Below are positions 10,228-19,560 of a stretch of DNA of 29,016 nucleotides, piece after piece. Position 1 is the first letter of the stretch. Each line of letters begins with the position of its first letter. The stretch covers positions 1 to 29,016 of the forward strand of contig CANREI010000007.1 of assembly GCA_947629595.1 (NCBI GenBank). The letters run 5' to 3'. A program made the translations under genes and the position numbers. Source of the DNA: an uncultured Alphaproteobacteria bacterium (GTDB lineage: Bacteria; Pseudomonadota; Alphaproteobacteria; CAAHEQ01; UBA3637). The notes under the pieces were generated by a model. That model was not told the DNA's origin, did no database searches, and saw nothing but the letters and a program-made list of their open reading frames with translations.

Positions 10228-10256
10228 TTGCATTAAACGGCCGTTTATGATATAAT
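10228..10256 (+). promoter_or_regulatory. Promoter with palindromic operator for the ankyrin gene
   Basis: TTGCAT (10228-10233) and TATAAT (10251-10256) are exactly 17 bp apart, a good sigma-70 promoter. The spacer contains a perfect 14-bp palindrome, TAAACGGCCGTTTA (10234-10247). A dimeric repressor bound there would cover both promoter elements. The expected start is near 10263, giving a 5' leader of about 40 nt with AAGGAG at 10292-10297. Confidence 0.7.
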
Positions 10257-10303
10257 AGTATTTAAGTCGGGTTTCAATCAAACAATTTTTTAAGGAGAAT
10301 AAA

Positions 10304-12766
10304 ATGGAAAGGGCCGCTACTGTATTTGATGCTTCACTTAATTGGTATTTGCAAGCCAAAAAACAATTTGAAGAAGCAGATAGAAATAATAATGAGACTT
10401 TAAGAGCGCAAGCTGAAAGCGAGATGGCGAAAGCCCGCAAGCTTATACAACAAGACTTGCAAGCGCATAAATCAGAGATCAACTCTATCGGGAAAGACGG
10501 AAAGCTGCCCCTTCAAAAAGCCATTTGGACAGAAGATAAAGCATTGGTAGATGACTTTATTAGAGCCGGAGCCGATGTGCGCGCCAAAGATGCGAGCGGA
10601 AACACGGTTATGCACACGGGTGTTTATTCGGGAACAGTTGAAATTGTTTCTACTCTGTTGAATACGGATGCAAAAAAAGATATCAATAAAGAAAATGATA
10701 ACGGCAAAACGCCGCTTTCTTTGGTTACCGGTAATACAAAAGATGATGACAAAAAGAGAAGTATGCTTTTACAATATGGGGCAGAGGGTCATGTTTCCAA
10801 CTTAGAATCAACCATTGAACATGCCATGTCAAATGCAACCGGACAGCATAGAGAAGCCGGTATGAATGCTTTAAAAAATATGGTAAAAGCCAAAACATTA
10901 AATGAAACATACTTGTTTGATCATTTGGCAAAAGAAAAGGATCCGGAAGTTTTTAAACAAAAATTGAATATTTTAAAAGAAGCCGGTATTGATTTGAGTG
11001 CCAAAGACGCCAAGAGTGGCGATACACTGTTGCATCGAATTGCGGGAAGCGGCAATAAAGAAATGATTTTAGCGGCCAAAGAGGCGGGGGTTGATGCCGG
11101 TATTAAAAATAATAACGGTGAAACACCTGACCATGTGGCTGCACGCTCCGGCAATATGGAGGCTTCATCTGCTTTGGGAACATGGAAAGTAAATGAGCCT
11201 GATAATAACGGACGTACACCGATTATGATTGCCGCGGAAAAGGGCGATGTCGATCAATTTAATCAATTGTTGGCATTAGGCGGGGATCCTAAAAAAGTAG
11301 ATAATGACGGTCAGTCCTGTTTGTTACTGACAGGTAATAAAGAAATTGCAAAAAAATGTATTCAAGAAGGCGTGACCAATTTTCATTTTATGAGCACTCG
11401 TTTTTATTCAGGGAGTCAAGATGCTAAGGGACAAAGCGTTGATTATCATATACAAAATCGCTTTCACATGACGTATCAAGATCTCTATAATGAAAGCGTG
11501 AATGATGCTGCCATGCGTGAAGACATAGCGGCATTAAAGAAAATGAAGCAAACTCAACCGAGAATGATGGATGAATTTGTTAAAACCGAAAGAAAAAATT
11601 ATGTTGAGGGACAATCAGGGATTGCTCTTCAAGTGCTTTCCGAAAACGGTATTTATGAGGGTGCCGATTCGTTTGGAATTGACGAGCAAAATAAGCATCT
11701 CGATCATAAGAGAGAAAATGAAGCAGAAGCCTTTGCACAGGAAAATATATTTGGAAATGAACTGAACCCCACGCCTGAACCGAAGCCGATTGAGATTGAT
11801 GTAGATGCTCTTACGCCGGATCAGCAGCCAGGGGAGGCGCTTGCTGCTACTCAAGAACAAGCTACCAAAGATCTGGAGAGTGCAACAACAGATATAGCAG
11901 CTTCTGCAGCAAAGGCTGTGGCTCTAAATGCAGCAAAGGATCTGCAGGAAGAAGCGAAAAAGCAGAGCGAAAGTATTATGCAAAAAGAAGAGAATCGCAG
12001 AGCACTTGCTTCCCAAGAAACGGAAAAGAAAAAAATTATGGTTCATGGCTATTCGGCAGAAGCTTATGTGCATGCTCAAACACGATTGAACGGATTGGTT
12101 AAAAAAGATCCTAAAATGGCTAAAACCGTTGATAATTTAAGAAAAAATTATAAGGAAATGGAAGAAAAAGGTCTTTTACCAAGGGGTGAAAACGGACAAT
12201 CCAATGCCGATATTTATGCTTATAAAATGTGTATGGCCAACGTTTTAGCTCATCCGGAAGAAAAAGTAAAAGATGCTAATACAGGTAAAAAAGTAAGCTT
12301 CCAAGAACAAGTCGGCGGTAATCATAGAGAAGCAATGAAAAAAATTTCCGCCGGAAAACCCTTAACCGAAGAAGATCAAATGAGAATTGCTCAAACCACA
12401 TTGGGCGTTGAGCAACAAATTTCGGATAAGGGGCAGCTTATTTCAGATAACGGTGTTAAAGGGATGAGTTATGATACCAAAGCAGTTGCAGGGTCTACGG
12501 TCAAGCTTGAAGAAGTTGAATTATCGGCGCCAATAACGCCTGAGGATAAATCAATGATGGCTCACAACGATCAAAAACCAGAAGAGAAACCGATCGGTAA
12601 AGAGACTTCCGTTTCGGCGCCAAGTTTGCCTGGCAGTAACGATATTGCCCTGAACAGCAATGATGTACTTACCGTTAACAGTGATGGTACGGTAAAGATT
12701 AATACTGATTTCAATTCAAATATAACTCAAATTAATTTGCTCAATGGTATGGGAGGTCGCGGATAA
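10304..12766 (+). CDS. Large ankyrin-repeat protein
   Basis: The 820-residue protein has no signal peptide or membrane segment and so appears cytoplasmic, or exported without a classical signal. Residues 1-60 form a charged helix. Ankyrin repeats occur in two blocks, about 64-163 (for example GKLPLQKAIWTEDKALVDDF and GNTVMHTGVYSGTVEIVSTL) and about 220-357 (GDTLLHRIAGSGNKEMI, GRTPIMIAAEKGDVDQFNQL). Residues 505-610 are Ala/Glu/Lys-rich and probably coiled coil. The C-terminal part matches nothing I recognise and ends in a Ser/Asn/Asp-rich tail with INLLNGMGGRG. Ankyrin domains bind proteins, and host-associated bacteria often use such proteins as effectors, but no secretion signal is visible here. 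It has its own promoter, AAGGAG ribosome site and terminator. Confidence 0.88.
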   Translation: MERAATVFDASLNWYLQAKKQFEEADRNNNETLRAQAESEMAKARKLIQQDLQAHKSEINSIGKDGKLPLQKAIWTEDKALVDDFIRAGADVRAKDASGNTVMHTGVYSGTVEIVSTLLNTDAKKDINKENDNGKTPLSLVTGNTKDDDKKRSMLLQYGAEGHVSNLESTIEHAMSNATGQHREAGMNALKNMVKAKTLNETYLFDHLAKEKDPEVFKQKLNILKEAGIDLSAKDAKSGDTLLHRIAGSGNKEMILAAKEAGVDAGIKNNNGETPDHVAARSGNMEASSALGTWKVNEPDNNGRTPIMIAAEKGDVDQFNQLLALGGDPKKVDNDGQSCLLLTGNKEIAKKCIQEGVTNFHFMSTRFYSGSQDAKGQSVDYHIQNRFHMTYQDLYNESVNDAAMREDIAALKKMKQTQPRMMDEFVKTERKNYVEGQSGIALQVLSENGIYEGADSFGIDEQNKHLDHKRENEAEAFAQENIFGNELNPTPEPKPIEIDVDALTPDQQPGEALAATQEQATKDLESATTDIAASAAKAVALNAAKDLQEEAKKQSESIMQKEENRRALASQETEKKKIMVHGYSAEAYVHAQTRLNGLVKKDPKMAKTVDNLRKNYKEMEEKGLLPRGENGQSNADIYAYKMCMANVLAHPEEKVKDANTGKKVSFQEQVGGNHREAMKKISAGKPLTEEDQMRIAQTTLGVEQQISDKGQLISDNGVKGMSYDTKAVAGSTVKLEEVELSAPITPEDKSMMAHNDQKPEEKPIGKETSVSAPSLPGSNDIALNSNDVLTVNSDGTVKINTDFNSNITQINLLNGMGGRG

Positions 12767-12789
12767 TAATCCCTTATCCTAACCATCTG

Positions 12790-12826
12790 AAAAGGCGGGC
12801 AAAAAATAAGTTGTCCGCCTTTTTTA
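12790..12826 (+). terminator. Rho-independent terminator of the ankyrin gene
   Basis: AAAGGCGGGCA (12791-12801) pairs with TTGTCCGCCTTT, allowing a G-T pair, around a loop of about 9 nt. A run of T follows. It lies 25 bp after the stop codon. Confidence 0.88.
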
Positions 12827-13579
12827 TTATCAAATAGCGAGAGCAGGGAAACAGAAACGATTTTTTGGCAAAAAATTGATGAATTTTTTTACGTTATTTA
12901 ATTAACCGGCTGATAATTCATTGTTATTGAGGCAAAATCAATTTAATTGAGGCTTTTAATAAAAATAAACGATAAAATCCCTTATCATTAAAAACAAAAT
13001 TACCTTAAAATCGGCACAAAAAGCCAAACAAGTTGTTTTTTTTGAGAATAATTTATGGATTGAGATAAAATTCGCATATTTTTATTTTAGAAATAATTTT
13101 AATATTTTTCAATATGTTATTTTGGCTTTTAATTTAAATTTTTTTCTTATAATTTAATCAATATTATTTAAAAGTTTTAAATTTAATATATAACTATACA
13201 TAATATAAATTATGCGACAAATATTTATACAAGAAAAGCTGTAAAATAATTTAAAATCAATATGTTAAATAAATTGTGGATAACTTTGTTTATAACTTTT
13301 AAGCCCTGATAAGATTTCAGGCGTTTGGTTGGTGTGACATTCATAACGCAAATATCAAGATGCCTTCCCCGGTTGATTAAAACTGATCAAAAATATAAAA
13401 TATTCCCGTTAATTTCCGTTCAGATAATCTGTATCACCAATCAAAATTCAACCCGTCATATTCTAAAAGCCTTGATTTTATTGTCATTTAGAGGATTTTT
13501 TGTTACAGATAACACCGTTTTACAGCCAAATTGTTTCAAAAAATTGATAATTGGCCCTACTCTCTTTCCGATAATCAAT
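12827..13579. other. AT-rich gene-free stretch
   Basis: About 750 bp without a credible gene. From roughly 12950 to 13270 it is almost entirely A and T, with long runs and short repeats (ATTGAGGC twice near 12928 and 12945). It contains one perfect DnaA box. The only open frame of note (13325-13624, plus) runs through the pepN terminator and has no ribosome site, so I do not call it. It could be a replication or nucleoid-protein binding region. Confidence 0.5.
13275..13283 (-). promoter_or_regulatory. DnaA box
   Basis: TGTGGATAA on the plus strand is the exact complement of the consensus DnaA box TTATCCACA. It lies at the edge of the very AT-rich stretch. TTATACAAG near 13225 matches the looser consensus at 7 of 9 positions. 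A single perfect 9-mer in a gene-free AT-rich region is suggestive but can occur by chance. Confidence 0.4.
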
Positions 13580-13614
13580 AAAAAAAATCCCGATAGTCGG
13601 AAGCTATCGGGATT
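13580..13614 (-). terminator. Rho-independent terminator of pepN
   Basis: A perfect 11-bp stem, AATCCCGATAG (13586-13596) with CTATCGGGATT (13604-13614), has a 7-nt loop. Read on the minus strand it is followed by a long T run. It lies about 20 bp beyond the pepN stop codon. Confidence 0.92.
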
Positions 13615-13634
13615 TTATCGGTGAAACAATTTTG

Positions 13635-16145
13635 TTAAATCATTCGTTCGACGGTTTCTCTTGAAACATCGGACAATGATATATTCGCCGCTACTTGACG
13701 CAAAACTTTCCGGGCTGCTTCTTTGGTTGCTTCGTCAAATTTGCGATATTTTGCAAATGCCGTAAAGAGGCGTGCTGCCAAATGCGGATTGATTTGATCG
13801 ATTTCCATCACATGGCGGGCAAAAAATTCATATCCTTTCAACGTGTGGAACGATTCCATATTTCCGCCGAAAGCACCGATTACAGCTCGTACTTTGTTGG
13901 GATTGCGAATATCAAACTTTTTATGTTGAACCAGTTTTTCCACAATCGGTAATGTATTTTTGGCACCGTTTCGCGCTTGAACGGCAAACCATTTGTTTAA
14001 AACCAAATCATCATTTTCATAACGATGATAGAACGCATCAAGTGCCTGATCGGCACCGGGCAAATCATTATTCACCAAAATGTTTAAAGCGGATAATCTG
14101 TCGGTTAAATTGTTGGCTTCATCAAACTGTTTTTTAACCAAATCTTCAAACCCGACTAACGCCAAATAGCCCAAAGCAACGTTTTTAATGGCCCTCTTCC
14201 CGAATGAAAGATTATCCGGCGAATAGGCGCCCGTTGTTTGATTTTGATGATATATTTTTAACAAAATATCTTTGTATTTTTCGGCAAAAGCCCGCCGCAT
14301 CATTAACCGAACGGCTTTAATTCGTTTCATATCGGCAACACGCACTTTTTCAAATATTTCTTCCTCACTCGGCAGAACAATCGCCCGAGCGATAAAGGCT
14401 TTATCTAATTTCGGTTGATTTAAATAGGAACCTAATGCTTCAATAACCTGCATATCCGGTTCTGTGGCATTTTTTTCATACAAGCGAACTAAGGAATCCA
14501 AGGCGTATTGATGGCCGGCATCATACCGATTAAATAAATCGCTGTCATATTTCATTAACCGTAAACGCATGGCTTTTGTCGGTTTATAATTGATATCAAC
14601 CGGTGATGTAAAGAACCGATTGAGTGACAGTGCCGGTTCATAAGGCACTTTAAAACGATAGGTTTTAGAGGTTTTCTTTAATACAATAACGCCTGTTTTC
14701 AAGTTTTTCCCTCTTCTGCCGATCAATCCGAATGCCAACGGAATAACGAACGGCTTGCGTTTTTTGGGGTGACTTTGCGTTAACGTAACGCTATAAATAC
14801 CGTCTTTGTAATCGGTTTTTACTTTTATTCGCGGCCGTCCTGCCGTTGAATACCACAATTTAAATTGCGTTAAATCTTTACCGGAAGCATCTTCCATGGC
14901 TTTAACAAAGTCATCAATGGTAACGGCCTGCCCGTCATGACGTTTAAAGTAAAGAGCCGCTCCTTTCATAAAAGTTTTTTTGCCCAATAAGGCTTTTTGC
15001 ATTCGAATAACTTCCGCCCCTTTTTCATAAATGGTTGTGGTATAGAAGTTATCAATCTCATGATAGGAATCGGGACGCACCGGATGGGCAAGCGGGCCGT
15101 CATCTTCCGGAAATTGAACGGCACGAAGCGTTGCCACATCGTCAATACGGCTAACGGCTCTTGAAAAGGTATCATAGCCGTATTCGGAATCACGAAACAC
15201 CGTAAATCCTTCTTTTAAAGAAAGTTCAAACCAACTCCGTAACGTCACACGATCGCCGCTGTAATTATGGAAATATTCATGCGCGACAACATGCTCAATA
15301 TATTCATACGTTGCATCGGTAGCCGTATCGGGGGAAGCCAACAAGGCCGCATCATTAAAAATATTTAACGATTTGTTTTCCATAGCGCCCGCATTAAAGT
15401 GCGGAACGGCAACAATACTGAATCGATTTAAATCATATTCCAAATGAAAAACTTTTTCATCCCACGCCATGGCTCGTTTTAAAGCATTGAGGGCAAAAGT
15501 TAACCGTTCGGCTTTTCCGCGTTCGCAATAAAGCCGTAAATCAACTTTTTTGCCCGATTGCGTGACATAAACATCATGAATGCTGTCTAAATCACCGGCA
15601 ACCAAGGCAAACAAATAACACGGTTTGTTATAGGGATCTTCATAAACAATTACATTGCCTTCATCTTTAACGACATTGCCGTTTGAAAGCAAGACGGGAT
15701 ATTTTTTTCTGTCGGCACGAATGGTGACGATAAATTTGCTCGGCACATCGGAATGATCGGGATAATATGTAATGTTTCGAAACCCTTCCGGCTCACATTG
15801 GGTGCAGAAAATGCCGTTTGAAACATAAAGTCCCATCAAACGCGTATTATCCTGCGGGTTAATTTCAACTTCCGTTTCAATGACAAAGGATTCCTCTTTC
15901 GGATACAACGTTAAACTCGTTTGAGTTAAATCATAATCCTTCGGAGTTAATTTTTTGCCGTTCATCATAATTTGTTTCAGACTCATATATTGCCCGTTCA
16001 ATAACAACGGCTTATCCGTTTCAACCGCATCGAAATGCAGTTTTGCTTTCACCAGCGTTTTTGTGGGATTTAAAGTAAAATCTAATTCCGTTAAGGGTAA
16101 CCGATAGTGCGGTGCCACATAATCTTTACGATATTTTAATGTCAT
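13635..16145 (-). CDS. pepN: Aminopeptidase N (M1 metallopeptidase)
   Basis: This zinc aminopeptidase of family M1 removes N-terminal residues from peptides in the cytoplasm and belongs to the E. coli PepN type. I start it at 16145 (836 aa), where AAAGGAGA precedes the ATG and the ATGA overlaps the upstream stop. A longer frame to 16220 runs into the upstream gene. The M1 N-terminal beta domain comes first. Substrate-binding GAMEN is at 253-257, followed by the zinc motif HEYFH (289-293) and, 18 residues later, the third ligand Glu312 in LSLKEG. The C-terminal helical domain occupies about 540-836. It is co-transcribed with the Sel1 protein upstream and ends at a strong hairpin. Confidence 0.96.
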   Translation of the reverse strand: MTLKYRKDYVAPHYRLPLTELDFTLNPTKTLVKAKLHFDAVETDKPLLLNGQYMSLKQIMMNGKKLTPKDYDLTQTSLTLYPKEESFVIETEVEINPQDNTRLMGLYVSNGIFCTQCEPEGFRNITYYPDHSDVPSKFIVTIRADRKKYPVLLSNGNVVKDEGNVIVYEDPYNKPCYLFALVAGDLDSIHDVYVTQSGKKVDLRLYCERGKAERLTFALNALKRAMAWDEKVFHLEYDLNRFSIVAVPHFNAGAMENKSLNIFNDAALLASPDTATDATYEYIEHVVAHEYFHNYSGDRVTLRSWFELSLKEGFTVFRDSEYGYDTFSRAVSRIDDVATLRAVQFPEDDGPLAHPVRPDSYHEIDNFYTTTIYEKGAEVIRMQKALLGKKTFMKGAALYFKRHDGQAVTIDDFVKAMEDASGKDLTQFKLWYSTAGRPRIKVKTDYKDGIYSVTLTQSHPKKRKPFVIPLAFGLIGRRGKNLKTGVIVLKKTSKTYRFKVPYEPALSLNRFFTSPVDINYKPTKAMRLRLMKYDSDLFNRYDAGHQYALDSLVRLYEKNATEPDMQVIEALGSYLNQPKLDKAFIARAIVLPSEEEIFEKVRVADMKRIKAVRLMMRRAFAEKYKDILLKIYHQNQTTGAYSPDNLSFGKRAIKNVALGYLALVGFEDLVKKQFDEANNLTDRLSALNILVNNDLPGADQALDAFYHRYENDDLVLNKWFAVQARNGAKNTLPIVEKLVQHKKFDIRNPNKVRAVIGAFGGNMESFHTLKGYEFFARHVMEIDQINPHLAARLFTAFAKYRKFDEATKEAARKVLRQVAANISLSDVSRETVERMI

Positions 16146-16843
16146 TTTTTCTCCTTTTCTTGATGACCGGTTGTTCCGGCGTTTAAAATTTGTTGTTTTT
16201 TCTTTAATTCTTGAAACCAATAGTCGGCGCGTTCCTGATTTTTTGAAACGCCTTGAAAACCGCCGCTATATAAAGCAATTAAGCTTGTCATGGCAAAAAT
16301 ATGACCCTTTGAAGCGGCCGTTTCATACAGCGTGAGAACTTTATCCGTATTCGGTTCACCCAAATATCCGCGCTCAACCCACACACCCAAACTGTATAAG
16401 GCTTCGGGTAAACCGTTTTGCGCGGCCAAATTCATCCATTTTAAGGCTTTTTCTCGGTTTTCCGGTATTTTATCGCCGATATCATACATCAAAGCCAATT
16501 CGTATTGTGCTTGCGGCACATTTTGCAAGGCTGCCTGCTCTAAAAACATTTCTGCTTTCTTTCCGTTAACCGGAAAAGAGGGGCCGCCTTTTTTATACAA
16601 GCGTCCTAAATAATAAGCCGCTAATTTTGCCGTATCTTGATTATCCCGTTCGTTTGCCAACATATAATAGCGTTCCGCCTTTTTATACAAACCGGCACTT
16701 TCCGCTTTTTGTGCCGTTTCAAACAATTCGGCGGGAGATAACGTCAAATCACGCCCGGCAACGTAAATAATACCGCATAATGAGAATAAAATTAAAACAA
16801 AAAGTGTTCGTTCCGCGATTGATTTTCTTTTTTTAGATGCCAT
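16142..16843 (-). CDS. Membrane-anchored Sel1-repeat protein
   Basis: The 233-residue protein has a basic N-terminus and a single hydrophobic segment at about 13-29, which probably anchors it in the inner membrane with the rest in the periplasm. The body consists of Sel1-like (TPR-type) repeats of about 36 residues, for example AKLAAYYLGRLYKKGG, PQAQYELALMYDIGDKI, PEALYSLGVWVERGYLG and IFAMTSLIALYSGG. Such repeats bind other proteins, and no enzymatic function can be inferred. AGGAT lies just upstream of the ATG. The stop overlaps the pepN start (ATGA), so the two are coupled, but what links an anchored scaffold to a cytoplasmic aminopeptidase is unclear. It is divergent from murL, with only 69 bp between starts. 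Confidence 0.85.
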   Translation of the reverse strand: MASKKRKSIAERTLFVLILFSLCGIIYVAGRDLTLSPAELFETAQKAESAGLYKKAERYYMLANERDNQDTAKLAAYYLGRLYKKGGPSFPVNGKKAEMFLEQAALQNVPQAQYELALMYDIGDKIPENREKALKWMNLAAQNGLPEALYSLGVWVERGYLGEPNTDKVLTLYETAASKGHIFAMTSLIALYSGGFQGVSKNQERADYWFQELKKKQQILNAGTTGHQEKEKK

Positions 16844-16912
16844 TTTAAAAATCCTCTTGCTTTTTTTTCGGTTTAATGTATAACAAAATTTAAATGTATT
16901 GTAAAAGGAAAA

Positions 16913-18262
16913 ATGATTTTGCGCAAGAGATTTTATTATAAAAGTTATTTTTTTAATTCAAAAACGGGTGAATTAACATTTTGTTATGAAATTGATTTGC
17001 CTGAAAAAAGGTTATCATTTACGGAAAAAATTGTGTTTCCGCAGGCGCCGTTTCAATTAAATGCGCTTCAAAATCAAGCATTAAAACATATTTTTTTCTT
17101 GGCACACATTGCCTTTGGAATCAGTTATTATAAAGCATTTTGTCCGTGTGAAATCATCATTGAATCGGGAAAACTTTCCAAAGCGGAAGCTTTATTTTTC
17201 AACCGTTTCTATGAAAGCGGCTTGGGAGAATTTGCCGTTCGCAATCAGTTGAATTTACAAGGCCTCATCAGTTTTCCGTTTGAGAAAAAAGAAGAAAATC
17301 CCGTTTTCGTAACACTTCAAAAAAGATATCTTGTGCCGGTCGGCGGCGGAAAAGATTCGTGCTTAACCATTGAAATAATGAAAAAATTAAAGGAAAATGT
17401 AACCACAATCGCCATCGGCAATGCCCGCCCTATTCTCGATTGTATGCGTGTATCAGGCTTATCTGCATATAATATAACAAGACAAATTGATCGGCAGTTA
17501 ATTGAACTTAATCAATCGGGTGTTACCAACGGGCATGTACCGATTACGGGCATGTTGGCTTTTCTGCTTTGGGGCGCTGCCGTTTTATATGACTATCGAT
17601 ATGTTGCTTTATCATGTGAGCGATCGGCAAACAGCGGTAATTTAATGCAGGGAAAATTGGCAATCAATCATCAATACAGTAAATCTTTTGAGTTTGAGGA
17701 AAATTTCTATCGGTTAACACAATCCGTAACGCCTGATTTTCGTTACTTTTCTTTGGTGCGTCCGTTAAGTGAGTTGGCTATTGCTAAATTATTCGCTCAA
17801 TATTGTCAACCCTATTTTTCGGTATTTACCAGCTGCAACAAAGCCTTTCGCTTAAACGAAAAAACAAGATTAAACGCTTGGTGCGGGGCGTGTGATAAAT
17901 GTCGCTTTGTTTTTTTGATATTAGCTCCTTTTTTACCGAAAGAAACTTTAATTTCTTCCATCGGCAGCAATCTTTTAAATGATAAATCACAGCTTGTCGG
18001 TTATGAAGAATTACTGGGATTACAAGGGCATAAACCGTTTGAATGTGTCGGGGAAATTGATGAATCAAGAGCGGCTCTGCAAATGTTATCTCAAAAAGAT
18101 GAGTGGAAAAATGATTTAATTATTAAAGAATTATCCGAAAAAATTAAACCGTTACAAGAAGATTTGTTAAAACAATATCTCACACCCCTACCCGCTCACT
18201 TAATTCCGAATGAACCAGCTTCACTTGTGTTGAATATTTTTCATGAAGGCCTGAAAATATGA
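16913..18262 (+). CDS. murL: UDP-N-acetylmuramoyl-L-alanyl-L-glutamate epimerase MurL
   Basis: MurL inverts the terminal L-glutamate of UDP-MurNAc-L-Ala-L-Glu to D-glutamate in the cytoplasm. With MurD2 it replaces the usual glutamate racemase (MurI) plus MurD route, as first shown in Xanthomonas oryzae. The 449 residues include a PP-loop-like nucleotide site, VPVGGGKDSCL (141-151). Other motifs are NGHVPITG (206-213), SCERSANSGN (234-243) and the cysteine cluster WCGACDKC (323-330). The identification rests on family resemblance plus the next gene, a MurD-type ligase joined by an ATGA overlap. AAAGGA precedes the ATG. On motifs alone it could be filed as a generic PP-loop or endonuclease-like protein, so the gene pair is the main argument. 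Confidence 0.85.
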   Translation: MILRKRFYYKSYFFNSKTGELTFCYEIDLPEKRLSFTEKIVFPQAPFQLNALQNQALKHIFFLAHIAFGISYYKAFCPCEIIIESGKLSKAEALFFNRFYESGLGEFAVRNQLNLQGLISFPFEKKEENPVFVTLQKRYLVPVGGGKDSCLTIEIMKKLKENVTTIAIGNARPILDCMRVSGLSAYNITRQIDRQLIELNQSGVTNGHVPITGMLAFLLWGAAVLYDYRYVALSCERSANSGNLMQGKLAINHQYSKSFEFEENFYRLTQSVTPDFRYFSLVRPLSELAIAKLFAQYCQPYFSVFTSCNKAFRLNEKTRLNAWCGACDKCRFVFLILAPFLPKETLISSIGSNLLNDKSQLVGYEELLGLQGHKPFECVGEIDESRAALQMLSQKDEWKNDLIIKELSEKIKPLQEDLLKQYLTPLPAHLIPNEPASLVLNIFHEGLKI

Positions 18263-19536
18263 AATGGGAAACATTGCAACATAAAACAATCGGTATTTGG
18301 GGGCAAGGACGTGAAGGTTTGGCTGCCCAAAAAGCCATACAACGGTTTGTGCCGCATGCAAAAATTGTTTTGTTTGATGATTCAAGTTTAAATCGCCTGT
18401 TTGATTGCGAGGTTGTTATTACTTCACCGGGCGTGAGCATTTATCGGCCGGAAATTGAAAAAGCAAAGCAACGAGGTATTCTTTTTACGACCGGTACCAA
18501 TTTATTTTTAGCCAATAAAAAGCCGATGACAACAGTTATCGGCGTGACGGGAACCAAAGGAAAAAGTACAACTTCTTCAATTATTTATCATCTTCTTTCA
18601 CAATATGATACCTGCACCGCTTTGGGCGGAAACATCGGTAAACCCTTACTTGATTTACTTTCCGATGACTTGCATTTTGTGGTGGCGGAATTATCAAGCT
18701 ACCAATGTGCATCGCTTCAATACGGTTGCAATGCTGCTGTTTTACTTAATTTATATCCCGAACATTTACAGTGGCATCAAACGCATGAAAATTATTACAA
18801 TGATAAATGCCGATTGATAAAACTTTCCGATCAGGCAGTGGTTAACGGAGCGAATGAAGAAATAATGAAACATTTGAAAAATTTATCAAATATTCGCTAT
18901 TTTAACACAAACGCCACATGGCATATCAAAGATAATTATTTTTATCATGCGTCAAAAAAAGTGCTTCCCGTTCGTTCTTTACCGCTTTCGGGATTACATA
19001 ATGCCGTCAATGCCTGTGCGACATTCAGTTTGTTGTCTCTTCTGAATTTATCAATCGAACCGGAAAAAATAAGGCAAGGATTTCAAAATGTTTCGCCCCT
19101 GCCCCATCGATTGCAGAATATCGGGACATATCGTCATATTCAATTTATCGATGACAGTATTTCAACAACACCCGAGTCAAGCGTTGCCGCCTTAAAAACA
19201 TTTGAAAATTTCCCTTATATCACTCTTATTGCCGGCGGATTTGATCGCGGGCAAAATTATGAAACATTGATTCATTATGCCGTTCAATTAAAAGAAAAGC
19301 TGTTTATTATTGCCCTGCCCGATACCGGAAAACGCCTTTATCAAGAAGCCCGAAACGCCGGATTATCGGTTTCGTATGAAGAAAATATGTTATCAGCCGT
19401 GCAAAAGGCTTTTGCCGTTACGCCCGAAACCGGCATTGTGTTATTATCACCGGCCGCACCAAGCTATAATTTATATAAAAACTTCGAAGAGCGCGGAAAA
19501 GATTTTCTGCTGGCCGTTCAAAAAAGCGTTGAATAA
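18259..19536 (+). CDS. murD2: UDP-N-acetylmuramoyl-L-alanine--L-glutamate ligase MurD2
   Basis: This ATP-dependent Mur ligase adds glutamate to UDP-MurNAc-L-Ala. Next to murL it is expected to use L-glutamate rather than D-glutamate. The 425 residues show the Mur ligase layout: N-terminal Rossmann-like domain with GIWGQGREGLAAQ (12-24), P-loop GVTGTKGKST (95-104), SSYQ (146-149), NLYPEHLQWH (164-173), GLHNAVNACA (245-254), PLPHRL (280-285) and DDSISTTPES (298-307). The last two are typical of the MurD branch. The start overlaps the murL stop. The gene converges on the NPYG-repeat gene with a 24-bp gap and no obvious terminator. A canonical MurD is not excluded by sequence; the L-Glu preference is inferred from murL. 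Confidence 0.88.
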   Translation: MKWETLQHKTIGIWGQGREGLAAQKAIQRFVPHAKIVLFDDSSLNRLFDCEVVITSPGVSIYRPEIEKAKQRGILFTTGTNLFLANKKPMTTVIGVTGTKGKSTTSSIIYHLLSQYDTCTALGGNIGKPLLDLLSDDLHFVVAELSSYQCASLQYGCNAAVLLNLYPEHLQWHQTHENYYNDKCRLIKLSDQAVVNGANEEIMKHLKNLSNIRYFNTNATWHIKDNYFYHASKKVLPVRSLPLSGLHNAVNACATFSLLSLLNLSIEPEKIRQGFQNVSPLPHRLQNIGTYRHIQFIDDSISTTPESSVAALKTFENFPYITLIAGGFDRGQNYETLIHYAVQLKEKLFIIALPDTGKRLYQEARNAGLSVSYEENMLSAVQKAFAVTPETGIVLLSPAAPSYNLYKNFEERGKDFLLAVQKSVE

Positions 19537-19560
19537 TAAATCACCTTATTCGAATAAAAG

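Noticed and set aside
13325..13624. A 99-codon open frame on the plus strand in the gene-free region
   Set aside because: No ribosome site; it runs through the pepN terminator and its translation looks like random AT-rich sequence.
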